A DNA stretch of 64,000 bases from NCBI RefSeq assembly GCF_020740795.1, contig NC_067304.1:3090056-3154055 (forward strand). Direction: 5' to 3'. Positions 36,401 through 46,582 of this stretch are shown piece by piece. The position numbers were made by a program, and so were the translations under genes. Position 1 is the stretch's first letter. Each line of letters begins with the position of its first letter. The stretch is from Apus apus (Eukaryota; Chordata; Aves; Apodiformes; Apodidae). The notes under the pieces were generated by a model, which ran no database searches, was not told the origin of the DNA, and saw only the letters and a program-made list of their open reading frames with translations.

Positions 36401-36824
36401 ATGGAATTTGGCTCCTACAGCCCTGAAGCAGCAAGACCCAAGCTCCCAGCCCATAGCCCTTACCTCCCAGGGTGGCAAAGAAGCCCTCCACAGCACACCC
36501 CATGGGTCCAAAGACGAAGTAGCCATTCCAGGCTGTGTAGAAGGTGACGGTGAAGCCAAAACAGGCCATGAAGAGATCGGCCACCGCCAAGTTGACCAAG
36601 ATGTAGTTGAGAGGCTGTCGGAGCTTCTTGTGTTTGAAGGTGACCAGGAGGGTGAGGAGGTTGATGGGCAAACCCGTGGAGATGAGGAAGAAGACGTAGC
36701 AGCAGACGAGGCGGTACTTCCAGGGCTCAGCCAGGTAGTACTGGGGGTACTCGAAGGGGCTTCGCACCAGCCCTGTCTTGTTGGACATGGGCACATAAAA
36801 ATTGACACCTTCTGTCCCGTTCAT
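33280..36824 (-). CDS. RH2: RH2 green-sensitive cone opsin, complete, 5 exons
   Basis: This is a G-protein-coupled visual pigment of green-sensitive cones in outer-segment membranes. The coding exons are 36824-36464, 34851-34683, 34144-33979, 33865-33626 and 33411-33280. Their lengths (361, 169, 166, 240 and 132 bp) give 355 residues plus a stop, and all introns are GT-AG. The start is the ATG at 36824, because MNGTEG is the invariant opsin N terminus. Visible residues, in bovine rhodopsin numbering, are N-glycosylation sites N2 and N15, counterion E113, C110/C187 disulfide, Q122 (glutamine here separates RH2 from rod RH1, which has glutamate), E134-R135-Y136, W265, Schiff-base lysine K296, N302-P-x-x-Y306, C322/C323 for palmitoylation and a C terminus of VSPA. 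There is no frameshift or stop, so the pigment should be functional. RH2 rather than RH1 is supported by Q122 and by close agreement with chicken green opsin from memory. Introns 1 (36463-34852) and 2 (34682-34145) show nothing else recognisable. Confidence 0.97.
33626..33865 (-). CDS. RH2: RH2 coding exon 4 (residues 233-312)
   Basis: This exon encodes cytoplasmic loop 3, helix 6 (W265), extracellular loop 3 and helix 7. K296 lies in the FFSK sequence and binds the retinal chromophore. A292 is the ancestral state at a major spectral tuning site. NPIIY at 302-306 is the helix 7 activation motif. The donor is GTGAGA. Confidence 0.96.
33979..34144 (-). CDS. RH2: RH2 coding exon 3 (residues 177-232)
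   Basis: This exon encodes extracellular loop 2 with CSC at 185-187 (C187 pairs with C110), helix 5 with M207 and H211, and the start of cytoplasmic loop 3. It ends at GAG before donor GTAACG in phase 0. The intron that follows is only 113 bp. Confidence 0.96.
34683..34851 (-). CDS. RH2: RH2 coding exon 2 (residues 121-176)
   Basis: The acceptor CTCTCTCAG precedes the completion of Gly121, and the next codon is CAA, giving Q122. ERY at residues 134-136 is the G-protein-coupling motif. The exon covers the end of helix 3 and helix 4, and ends two bases into the Arg177 codon before GTGAGT. Its length of 169 bp is the standard vertebrate opsin exon 2 length. Confidence 0.96.
36464..36824 (-). 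CDS. RH2: RH2 coding exon 1 (residues 1-120)
   Basis: This exon encodes the extracellular N terminus and transmembrane helices 1, 2 and most of 3. It includes N2 and N15 glycosylation sequons, D83 in the LAVAD motif, C110 and the counterion E113. It ends after the first base of the Gly121 codon, followed by the donor GTAAGG. The open frame extends upstream of the ATG only by chance. Confidence 0.96.
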
Positions 36825-37118
36825 CCCGCCAACGTGATGGCAGCTGCTTTGCTTGAAAGGTTGGCTTTTTTGAAAAAAAAAAAACAACCCACAAAACTAA
36901 TTTTGCTTCAACCCCAATTTAGAAAAATGAAACCCAGCCCCACCCGCTGCTGGGGCAAAATGCCCAACGGAAGGTGGGAATGACCTCCCTCCCCACCCCT
37001 CCAACAATAAATAGGAACAATGAGTGAGAAGAAGAGCAGCAGACCCCAAGGGGGTGGGAGGTGCTGCACTGCCTGGCTCTGTGTTGGGGGCTGATGATGC
37101 CCCCCGTGCCCGGGGAGG

Positions 37119-37125
37119 TTTTATA
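37119..37125 (-). promoter_or_regulatory. RH2: Candidate TATA box of RH2
   Basis: The minus strand reads GGGTATAAAACC here, about 295 bases upstream of the RH2 ATG. A start site near 37,090 would give a 5' UTR of about 265 bases. A weaker alternative, TATTTATT on the minus strand near 37,005-37,013, lies nearer the ATG, so the true start site is not settled by sequence alone. Confidence 0.55.
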
Positions 37126-37162
37126 CCCTCCAGCCTCCTCGAGGGAGCGCGGGGGGGAGGCT

Positions 37163-37168
37163 GGATTA
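37163..37168 (-). promoter_or_regulatory. CRX/OTX-type TAATCC site upstream of RH2
   Basis: The minus strand carries CTAATCC about 40 bases upstream of the TATA box. TAATCC is the core recognised by the photoreceptor homeodomain proteins CRX and OTX2, and such sites are usual in opsin promoters. A second partial match, CAATCC, lies a little further upstream near 37,204. A six-base site can occur by chance; the position is what makes it credible. Confidence 0.45.
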
Positions 37169-37169
37169 G

Positions 37170-39201
37170 GGGCTTGGCTAAGTTTGTATGACAAGGGCAA
37201 CGGGATTGAGAGGGGTTGATGGTTTAAGCACCCTCTAAGCATCCAGTTGGCCCCAAAACCTGTATTAAGGAGTATTAATTGCCATTAAGTGTTTAATATT
37301 GTTTAAGGAGTTGGGGGGGCAGGAAGGGATGGGGCAAAGAGGAACGAGCTGAGGAGAGTTGGGGAGAGGCCGCTTTGGGTGATTGATGGGGAAATGGGGG
37401 GGTCACGGTCTTTGCGGTGGCAGAAGGACTTCATGGGAGTGTTTGGGGGCTGGGGAATGCCCGGCTCTGCCCCCTTGGCCTTGAGAATGTCACCTGGGGG
37501 ACAGTGGACCCAAGCTGTGCAGGTCTGAGCCCTGGGCTTGCCTCCCTGCTCCACGGGGGTGCTGCCAGGTAGGGATCCGTGTCTCCGTGTTGAATCACAC
37601 CCCCTGGTTGTGCTGGAGTGCAAAGGACTGGGAATTGCCTCCTCTCTGGGCTGAAGGAGGTCTGTCATTCAGCTGATCCTCCAAGGATCTCTCCTGGAGG
37701 CAGCACACCACTTGGAAGGGATGGATGGGGCAGGGCCAACCCTGGGGCTCCCTGGGAGCTGCTGGTGCATGTTTTCTACCCCAGCCTGTTCCCTGTCCCA
37801 GCAGGTGGGACCCCAAGTTGGGCTGCAGCTTTGCATGGATTGGCACAGTTTAGGGAGGGTCCTGAGCCACAGCTCTAAAACCAGCCCGACAAACTGTCAC
37901 CACTTTCTGGAGAAGCAGTGTTCCAGTGTCCCTGGGGAGGAAAAGTGAAGCCACAGAGTTGCTAATGTCCTGAATTCCCTCCAGGGTGAGTGCAGAGAGA
38001 CCAGCACCAGCCTGGAAGAGCAAACAGCATGGAAAGAAGCTTTTCCTGGTCTCCTAATGCTCATTTTGGGATGTGGGATCCCCATGCCAGCATACATGAG
38101 ACCATGAAGCCTTTCTCAGCAGGGTCAGTGCCAGCTTGGAGCACCACTCTTCCCCCATTTTTTCCTTCTGGGTCATGTGTGCTTCTTCTCCAGGAGAGCT
38201 GCCTAAGGCGCCTTAGGGAAGCTCTTCCATTAATCTCTGAAATCTGGTGGCATTCATGGCCCTGATCTGTTAATGCCCTAAGCTCTTAGGCTCTTTCCTG
38301 TGGCAAGACAAGGTGGATGGAAAAAGTCAACACTGTCCTGCTGGATGAAGGTGTCTGCAGGACTGGGGTGTCTTGGAGCTAGAGGGCAGGAGCAGAAGGC
38401 TCAGGGCTGTGGGTGGGATGGGTGTTGTTCTAACTGCTGATCTGTCTGCACAGGTTAGAGGAGCTCCAAGAGGAGCAGAACTAGGACATGGTGAGGGTAA
38501 ATGGGTCACATCAGCCTCAGGTGCCCTGGGACGAGGACTGGCCATGGGATGTCTGTGCATCTCACAGGTATCTCACTGCACGTCCTGTGAGATTCTCAGT
38601 CTAGCTCTTCTCTAGGCTGTCCGTGAGCTCTTCTTCAGTTTGTTGTGAAGTCCCATGACCTTACTTCTGGCAAAGCTTTCCCTGGAGGTATTTCATGCCT
38701 TTCCTGACCATAGCCAAGCTTCTGGACATACAGAAGCTGGCCATGTTTTTGCAGAATTATCTGAGTATTCAAGGGGAAAGCAGACAAATACATGCAAACA
38801 GAGATGTACGGATGCGCATCTCAGTTCCACTGTGGCCCTACCAACTTCAAAGGGAGAAAGCAGCTCTGCTCAGCTAAAAGGTTTCACTGTGATGATCCAC
38901 TTTCAAAAGACTTGGACCTTGCTGTCAGGGCCAGCAGCATCTGAAAGCTCTGGTGCATCTCCAGGGTTTTGTACACAAACAGGGTTATCTCGTGGGAAAG
39001 TTAATTTTCGTCTCCCAGAAAGTAATTTTCACCTCCTGCCTCTGTGAGACTTTCTGCCACATCTTTGCAGTGCCCTGTCTTCTGAAGGGTTGTACAAACG
39101 AAGCACAGCTACAGGGAGAAGAGGTGAAATGACTGTTTTGGGTGGTGGAGGAAGAGATTTCTTTTCCTTGATCAGTGCAAACCCTCTGCTTCCTCTTCCA
39201 G
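37170..39201. other. Intergenic upstream of RH2, no gene seen
   Basis: It starts with an AT-rich patch (37,235-37,310; AGTATTAATTGCCATTAAGT) that could be part of RH2 upstream control. The remainder holds only unrecognised short frames. Confidence 0.5.
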
Positions 39202-39404
39202 CCAAGCTGTGGGGCACCCCTGGCTTCATTCAGGGTACCCTTTCACGTGGAGGATATTCCAGCAACCAGACCAAGAGAACCTTGACCTTCAACTAGATCT
39301 GGAGCAGGCCATTTCCACTTTGGAGGAGCTGAACATGGAGCAGGAAAGCCTGAGACACCTCTGTTGTGCTACCAGGGGGCTGGTGGATTTAGAGCTCCAG
39401 GCAG
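39202..39404 (+). other. Exon-like segment with predicted coiled coil, unrecognised
   Basis: A strong acceptor (CTCTGCTTCCTCTTCCAG, ending 39,201) and a possible donor (CAG before GTCAGC at 39,405) bracket a stop-free frame. Its second half is amphipathic and acidic (for example LDLEQAISTLEELN). I do not recognise the protein. It could be an exon of an unannotated gene, a decayed pseudogene exon, or chance. Confidence 0.25.
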
Positions 39405-42400
39405 GTCAGCGGCAGCCGGAGCGATGTCCGGGGCCTCGAATAAACTCAGCAGAAGAAAGTGACACCAGGGAGGAGAGCTGGGTCCTCCAGGACGTGTCCT
39501 GAATGCAACCTCTGCTCCCTCTCTGTCACAGAAATGGAAAGTGATGGCTTTAATTTGGTGTCTCTTAGCAGGGGAACTTTACAGGCTGTCTCCCAGCAAG
39601 CTCTCAATTGTTTTCTACACTGACTCTATGACAAGATGGCAAGAGCAAATTCAGGCCCTGTTTAATGCAAGACAAGAGACTTGCTTTGTTTGTTCTTAAG
39701 AAAAGGATGGGGTTTTTTTCACTCTTGCAGGTTCGTTGGGTTTTTTTTTTTTGCTGCTTTGCTAAGCTCTTTGAGATGAGATTGTCTCTTTTTCATTGTT
39801 TGTCAGCACATAGTGTGACAGGGCCCTGAGCAGCTCTGGGCTTTCATGTCCTGTGTAAAGCAAGAAATGATAATTATAATAACTAACTCGCAGTGAATTG
39901 TTACAGTTGGTTCACTGGGCTCGGGTGGCAGGCAGAGCAAGCCACAGGGATGTGGTGGGGATGGTGGGTTTCCCAGAGTTGTGGCAGCTGGGAGCTCTTT
40001 GTGGTGCCTCTTTCCATCCCTGCGCAAGGCTCTTTGTTGCTGGTGGGCAAAGGAACAGGAGCAACTTGCCAAGGACATGCAGGGCAAGGCTTGCAGAGCA
40101 AAGTGTAGAGAAAAGCAGAAGAAGCTGGTTGTGAAGCAAAGAGCTGTGCTTAAATTCTGGTGATGGAGTAACCAACAGCACTTGGGTCGTGGGCACCAAC
40201 ACTGAATGCAAAATGGTGCTGAGCTCGCAGTTGTGCTTTCAGCTGGTTTTGGAATGTGCTGCCTTAAATCTCCCTTCGGGTGGGGCTCTTTCCTCCCTGG
40301 GGGGCAGGAGAAGAGGGAGGAAGGTGCAAACATTGCTCCCAGCTGTCCCAGGAAGACCTGGTTTTCCCAAATCAAACAGCAGCCACGCATGGCCGCTGCG
40401 TGGAGCTACTTATGCCAAGCTTGGGAGCTCCCTCTCCAGGAAAGGGGCTAAAGAAGGACAGATAAAGCCAGAGCGTTATAGAGACCATATGGAGGGGAAG
40501 AAAACCCTTTATCCTGTAATTGGATTCCTTCCCAGAGGAGGTGAGGCTGAGTGGAGCTGACAGGTCGTGATGGACGAGGTGCTGCCAGCCGCCCCGTCCA
40601 AAGCAGGATGTGTGTGTACAAACTTGTAGATCAATCCATTAAGGTGGATCAAATAGATTTAAATGTGTGGCAGGGAAAAGGAGGACACAGATGTATTTAC
40701 AGTTTGGTCCTGCGGGCACTTCCTCCCCCAGCGGGGATTAACTTGGTGGTGGCTCCAAGGAGGCAGCCGTGCCCTCTGGTGGCCCTGGGCTGGCTGCCTG
40801 CTGCTCCTCCTGGCTTGCATGGTCACATCCATCCAGGACAGGGAGCTGGTGGAGCAGAGTGAGGTTCTTTGTGCCAAACATCTGCTGTTTTCCTAAAAAA
40901 TAACAGTGCATGGAAGCCCTGGGGGCTGCACTCACGGGCTCAGGGCAGGGGCGATTCCAGCTCCTGTTTTCCGTGCTGGTTCCGTCTCGGCTCCTTCTCC
41001 AGGCTCTCCCCACCAGCAACAGCCTCACAGGGGGTGGATGCACTGGAGCCAGCTGGGAAGTGGGGACAGCTTCACTGCTGCCAACATCACCTCATCTGCA
41101 TGGCATTTCCAAGCAAGCAGGGCCCTGTCACCTCCCAGGCTTTTCCTGCTGCTGCTGATCCAGGTAACATCCCTGCAGGAACCCCAGGATTTCCTTGGCG
41201 AGACAGAAAGTCTCTGGAAACCTGTTGTTTTCTTGCCAAGGAGCTGAGCAATCCGGGCTCAGCTGTGAACCTGCACCACTCCGTGTGGTGCTGTCAACAC
41301 CTCTAACTGAGTGATAAACCAGGGCTGGAGCAGAGGAGGCAGCTTTGCCAGACGGTGCCACCGTGGGATGAGCAGCCAGAGCCACCCGGCAAACCCAGGC
41401 AGCACCAGCACCTTCCTCTGGGTTTTAGCAGCTGTGCCAAGGAGCAAACCATCCTCTGGTGAGGGTGATGGCCAAAGCCAGGGAGAAGATCCTGGGAGAT
41501 CTTCCTGTCAGCCCCTTGCTGGATTTTATTCTGTTTTCCTGGGCTGTTTCAGCCAGGTGGGTGTTAGGCAGGAGGAAAGAGGCAGAGCTGGGTGCCAGGG
41601 ATCTGTGTCCAGCTCTTGTCTCCACGTTCTGCTCTGCCCAGCTGGTGGCAGGTGCTTGGCTGCAAAGTCAGGGAGGCAAAAAGAAGGTTTTCATTGGGTC
41701 CCTGAGGGATACAAGAGCACGGTACCACCACCTTCACCCTCAGTGTCTGGCAGTGCCTGCCATGGCCCAGCTCGGAGAAGGGCTGAGCAGCCAGGAAATG
41801 TGGCTTAGGCAAGTAGAAGTAATCCAGCTTTTTCTTTTTAATTTGTAAATCTCATTTGAAGTTGAACCCTGTTCTTCCTCGAGGGCCTTGCTGTGGATGT
41901 TTGTAACCCTCTGCCACGATGCTTTAGAGATGCTGCTTTGTTTTGTCATAACTGGGTCAATTTAGTTTTTTTTTTTTTTCTCCTTTCTAGTGCAGAGCCC
42001 TTGGTTTTCTCTGTGGAAGCCTGGAGACTGCTGTGACATGGCCAGCTGGGTTATAATCTTTTGGGAAACAGAACAGAGGAAATTAGGGGTTTGCTTGCTT
42101 GTTTTCCCTTTCCAGCAGGGCTGTTCCCTGGTGCTGGGCTGGCTCCTTGCTCCATTGTCCCTGTAGGACCCCAAACAGCCAACCTGGTGTTCTGGCTTCC
42201 AGAAAAGCCACATCCTGCTGGTACACTGGGTCTCCCAGGGAGAATCCCTGATGTCACTGCCCTGGCTCCACTCTCAGCCAGCTGAAGAGCCCCTCCACCT
42301 CCTGCCCCATTTCAAAGCCCCTGTTCCTCTTGGCGGCAGCTGCGTGTCCTGCGCTGCAACTCATTCCTATCTGCTTCTTGCTCTCCCTGCATCAAAGCCT

Positions 42401-43418
42401 TCTAGGGGATTTGCTCCAGACCAAATCTGTCCTTTCCCTCCTTTTGCCCTTCATCCTGTAATTGGATTCATTTCTTCCATCCAGCCCACCCTGGGCTTCT
42501 CCCCATCCCTTTACATAACGATGCTGGCTCTGGGCTGTGCCGCTGGGGCTTGACCTGCAGCTGCTGAAGCCACCTGGGGACGTTTTTGCACCCAGTTGAA
42601 GCTCATCCTGGTGCAACCACCCTTCTCCTTTGCAGTCCTTCCTTCCCTTCCCCCTTTGCTGCCTCTTTTTCCTTCCCACGTGCAGCCTGTGCTCCCTCCA
42701 GCCTCTGCATTTCTCGTGCAGTGGTTCCATCCCTGCACCAACCCCCTGAGCGTGTGGTCCTAGAGAAGAGGTAAATGCAAGAGCCCTGCACAGATGAGCA
42801 AAGCAATGGCAGGATTGTCCAGAAAAATGAGTTATTTTTCCCACTCCTGTCATTAATATTTATTCTCCTTAATTCCTAGTCTTTACTCTTTAGCTCTCTA
42901 AAGCATTCATGGTTGAAAGGCTGTCTCTGAGGTTGCTATTCATCACCACAGCAAAATATCTGTGGATTAAACAGGCATTTTATCAAATTAGAGTTCTGTG
43001 CTGGAATCACTTATCTGGACAGACTCAAATGTCTCTGCAGATATTTCTGCTCTTGTCTGAGTTTTAAATTTGGTTTTCCAGGCCTCACACCCCAGTCAGG
43101 GTGGATGTGCTACTGTGTTTTGCTGGTCACCAGGCTTCCCCCATGAGAAATGCTCACCAGTGAGCACATTGGTTACCCATGTCTGCTGTCTCTTTTTCAC
43201 CCTGAAGGCATTTGACCTTGTTCCTTTGTTGAATCAGTGCCTTGAAAGTCTGGAAGGAGATAAAACAGCAGCAAACTTTTCTCTCCTGTTGCAGATAAAT
43301 TGCTTTTAACTGCTGAGTGTTTCTGGAATGATACATCCTGGGCATCCAGCATAATCCAGCTCAATGTATCAGGAAATCTCCTGGGAGCTGGCAAGGAATT
43401 TTCATGCTACAGTTCTCC
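39405..43418. other. Intergenic, no gene seen
   Basis: Only short unrecognised frames are present. The 17-base word ATCCTGTAATTGGATTC occurs at 40,511-40,527 and again at 42,453-42,469. An AT-rich patch lies at 42,820-43,060. Confidence 0.5.
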
Positions 43419-43776
43419 AGACAAAAACTGGAGACCTTAGGGCACCTTCCAGTACCTGAAGGGCCTACAAGGAAGCTGGGAGGGACTTTTTATAAGGACA
43501 GTTAGCAATAAGACAAAGGGTAATGGCTTGAAACTGAAGAGATTTAGATGAGATCATGAGAAGAAATGCCTTAATGTGAGGGTGGGGAGACCCTGGCCCA
43601 GGTTGCCCAGGGAAGCTGTGGCTGCCCCATCCCTGGCAGTGTTGAAGGGCAGGTTGGATGGGGCTTGGAGCAACCTGGGCTGGTGGGAGGTGTCCCTGCC
43701 CATGCAGGGGGTTGGAACTGGACAGTCTTTAAGATCCCTTCCCCCCCAAACCAGTCTGGGATTCAGTGTTTCTCTG
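43419..43776 (+). mobile_element. CR1 LINE 3' fragment
   Basis: It runs from AAAACTGGAGACCTTAGGGC to CTGGGATTCAGTG. The 3' half is nearly identical to other copies, while the 5' half is more diverged and has small deletions. Confidence 0.9.
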
Positions 43777-46092
43777 AACTACAACTACTGGGTGTTGGCT
43801 CCTGCCTGCTCCCACCTCCTCTTCTCCCCAAAACCACCCCTGCCTTCTGCCTTGAGATGGGGTCCCCTGCAAACTTCACTTGCAACTGTGACCACAGGAC
43901 TCCAGTGTGCACCCCCTGTGTGAGCCAGAACATCATCCCTCCTCGTCTTGCTGAGCTGGTGGCCTGAGCAGCTCTCCCCAGCAGCCCCATCCCTGCACTT
44001 TTTGGGGTCTCAGTCTTTCATCTGGCTGCTCTGAACCTGATGTGTTGTTGCTTGATACGGGAACAGCGGGGGGGGTAAAAGGAGGTCATAAGAAAATAAA
44101 AGATCAGTGGGTGCCTGGTGTGTGTGGAGGAGAAATTGCTCCTTCCTCAAATCTAATAAATATTCCCTGTGAGGGGGGTAGGGAGCTCCTTTTCTGAAAC
44201 ACAAAGTGATTTCCCTGCCTCAGCCCAGCACTGGGATTATGGGATGCTGGGTCTCCCATTGCCAACCGCAGCCCCACCCCTGCTCCCAGTTCCCCCCCAG
44301 TGCCTGCAGCCCCCTGAGAGCCCTGGGCAGAGGGGTGTGATGGGGGAGCAGCCACCCACAGCCTCTCCCTGCACCATAAAACTGCTTTATTTTTTTTTTT
44401 CCTACCATTCCTAAAAATACTCCTGAACCTTCAAAATGAAAACTCAGCGGTGGTTTGGATTTGAAAACCAAAATGGAAACAGCTGAGATGCTTCCCATCT
44501 TTTTTTTTCTCACCTCCTCTCCCTTCTTTCTATGCTTTTTCCAGACTGGGGAGAGAATGGCAAAGAGTGACCAAAAATGGAGAAAAACAAAGGAAGAAAA
44601 ATGTTTTTCTTGTTTTGTTTTTTTTTTTTTTTCCTGGTTTGAGGGTCTATAAATTTTTTAGAAGCACAGAAATGGGTTGTATATGAAAACAGGATTTTTG
44701 TAATTTGATTGCAAGAGAAGATGATTGTTAGGGGTTAGGACAGTTTGACCAGTGCCTGTCTCCTGCACCACTGGTAGAGAAGCCAAATCCATCCAGGCTA
44801 TGGCCAGAAACGTGTGCTCTTTCTTTTGTCCTTCCATCTTCCCAGGGAGAACCTGAGACAGGAGGCAGGATTTCCAGGCTTCCCCATTTTTGGGGTGTCC
44901 AGCTCACCCTAGAGGGCTAACCAGAGAGGCTTTGGCATGTTGGGGTGCAGCACCCATTTGTAAAGCTTTACCTGCCTCTGGGCATCTCTTGCAGGTGTTG
45001 CAGACCCAGAGGAGCCTGGAGAGCTGCTGAGGATGTAAATCTCCATGATCCCTCTGGAGATGGGGCTGCTGCAATGATGCTGCTCCATCTGGCGTGTCTC
45101 TGAGATGCTGGTGCTGAAGAGCTCCAGAGCACTTGCAGGTAACACTGAGATCCCTGCTTCTGAAGAGTGAGTGATGGGATGTTCCCAACCCTTTGCTGCC
45201 CATCCAAACCTTCATCTCCTTCCTCATCTCTGACTTGCACCTTATCCACAGCTCCCTGCCACCAGCAAGGGGAGTTTCTGATCTCTGGTGTAGAAACCAA
45301 GCAGAGTAGAAGGAGAGTGAAACAGTCTGAAACAAACTCCCCATTAATCTAAGATAATTTTTTTGCTGGTAGAACCAGGAGAGTGACCTGTTTGGGGGAG
45401 TCAGCAGAAGTTAAATCCTTGCTATTGATTCTCACCCAGCCTGGCTGTGCAGCCATGAATTATGGGGAGTTATACCACGGAGCAGTGGAGAGAAAACCCA
45501 GCGGGTGCCAGGCAAGTACAGGGACAGGAGGGAGAAGTCTGTACCCTTAAAATATTCATGCTGCAAATTAACATGTGCTTTAAGCCTGCGATTCTTCAAA
45601 TATTTATCTAGCGGTAAGGTTTCTGAAGCCGCGTTCAGCTCTGCCACTGGTGCTTGCTTGCTTTCAAAATCTTATTCATTAGGAACGTTCAGCAGGCCCA
45701 GACAGCAGTGCCTGCTAAATCTGTAACGTGTCCATGCAGAGACAGCAGCTGGAGGATGGTGCCTGGGCTGGGAGGAAAGAGCTTTTTGCTCCTACCTCCC
45801 AAGCAGGGAGCCTGAAATGAACTCCCCACGTTGGCTTTGCTGAGCAGCTGCAGAGACTCAGCTCAGGAGCATGGGCCATGTTTCTGACCCATCTGACTCC
45901 AAGCAAAATATAATTTCATGGAGGGGGGGTGAGACAGAAATTCCTGTAGGCATCAGGAAGGGCAGCTAGGGCTGGGGGATGTGTTCTTCCAAGCCTGATG
46001 GCTGCTGTGGGGCTGAGAGCATAACCAGGTGTGCCCAGAGTTGTGTCTTTCTTGCTTGTGCCAGTCCCAGCCAGGGAGGTTGTTGGATATTG
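43777..46092. other. Intergenic, no gene seen
   Basis: Poly-T runs occur near 44,390 and 44,620. An AT-rich island with retained CpGs at 45,535-45,730 (TTAAAATATTCATGC, CTGCGATTCTTCAAATATTT) may be conserved. Confidence 0.5.
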
Positions 46093-46582
46093 TAGAATCA
46101 TAGGATGGTCAAGATCATCCAGTTCCAACCCCCTGCATGGGCAGGGACACCTCCCTCCAGCCCAGGCTGCTCCAAGCCCCATCCAACCTGCCCTTCAACA
46201 CTGCCAGGGATGGGGCAGCCACAGCTTCCCTGGGCAACCTGGGCCAGGGTCTCACCCCCCTCACAGCAAAGAATTTCCTCCTCATGTCCAACCTCAATCT
46301 CCCTCTTCCAGTTTTCGTCCATCCCCCTCATCCCATCCCTCCCTGCCCTTTTCCCAAGTCCCTCCCCAGCTTTCCTGGAGCCCCTTCAGGCACTGGAAGG
46401 TGCTCTAAGGTCTCCCTGGAGCCTTCTCTTCTCCAGGCTGAACACCCCAACTCTCCCAGCCTGTCTCCAGAGCAGAGCTGCTCCAGCCCTTGGATCATCC
46501 CAGTGGCCTCCTCTGGACTCTCTCCAGGAGCTCCTTGTCCTTCTTCTGTTGGGGGCTCCAGAATTGGACACATCTGGGGGAG
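46093..46582 (-). mobile_element. CR1 LINE fragment, inverted, longest copy
   Basis: On the plus strand it begins with the reversed tail TAGAATCATAGGATGGTC and reaches past CTTGGATCATCCCAGTGGC to TCTGTTGGGGGCTCCAGAAT. It therefore extends further 5' in the element than any other copy in the window. Confidence 0.92.

Noticed and set aside
36108-36887. A 259-codon minus-strand frame containing the opsin N terminus
   Set aside because: Only 36,824-36,464 is RH2 exon 1. The residues before MNGTEG and after the GTAAGG donor are untranslated or intronic.
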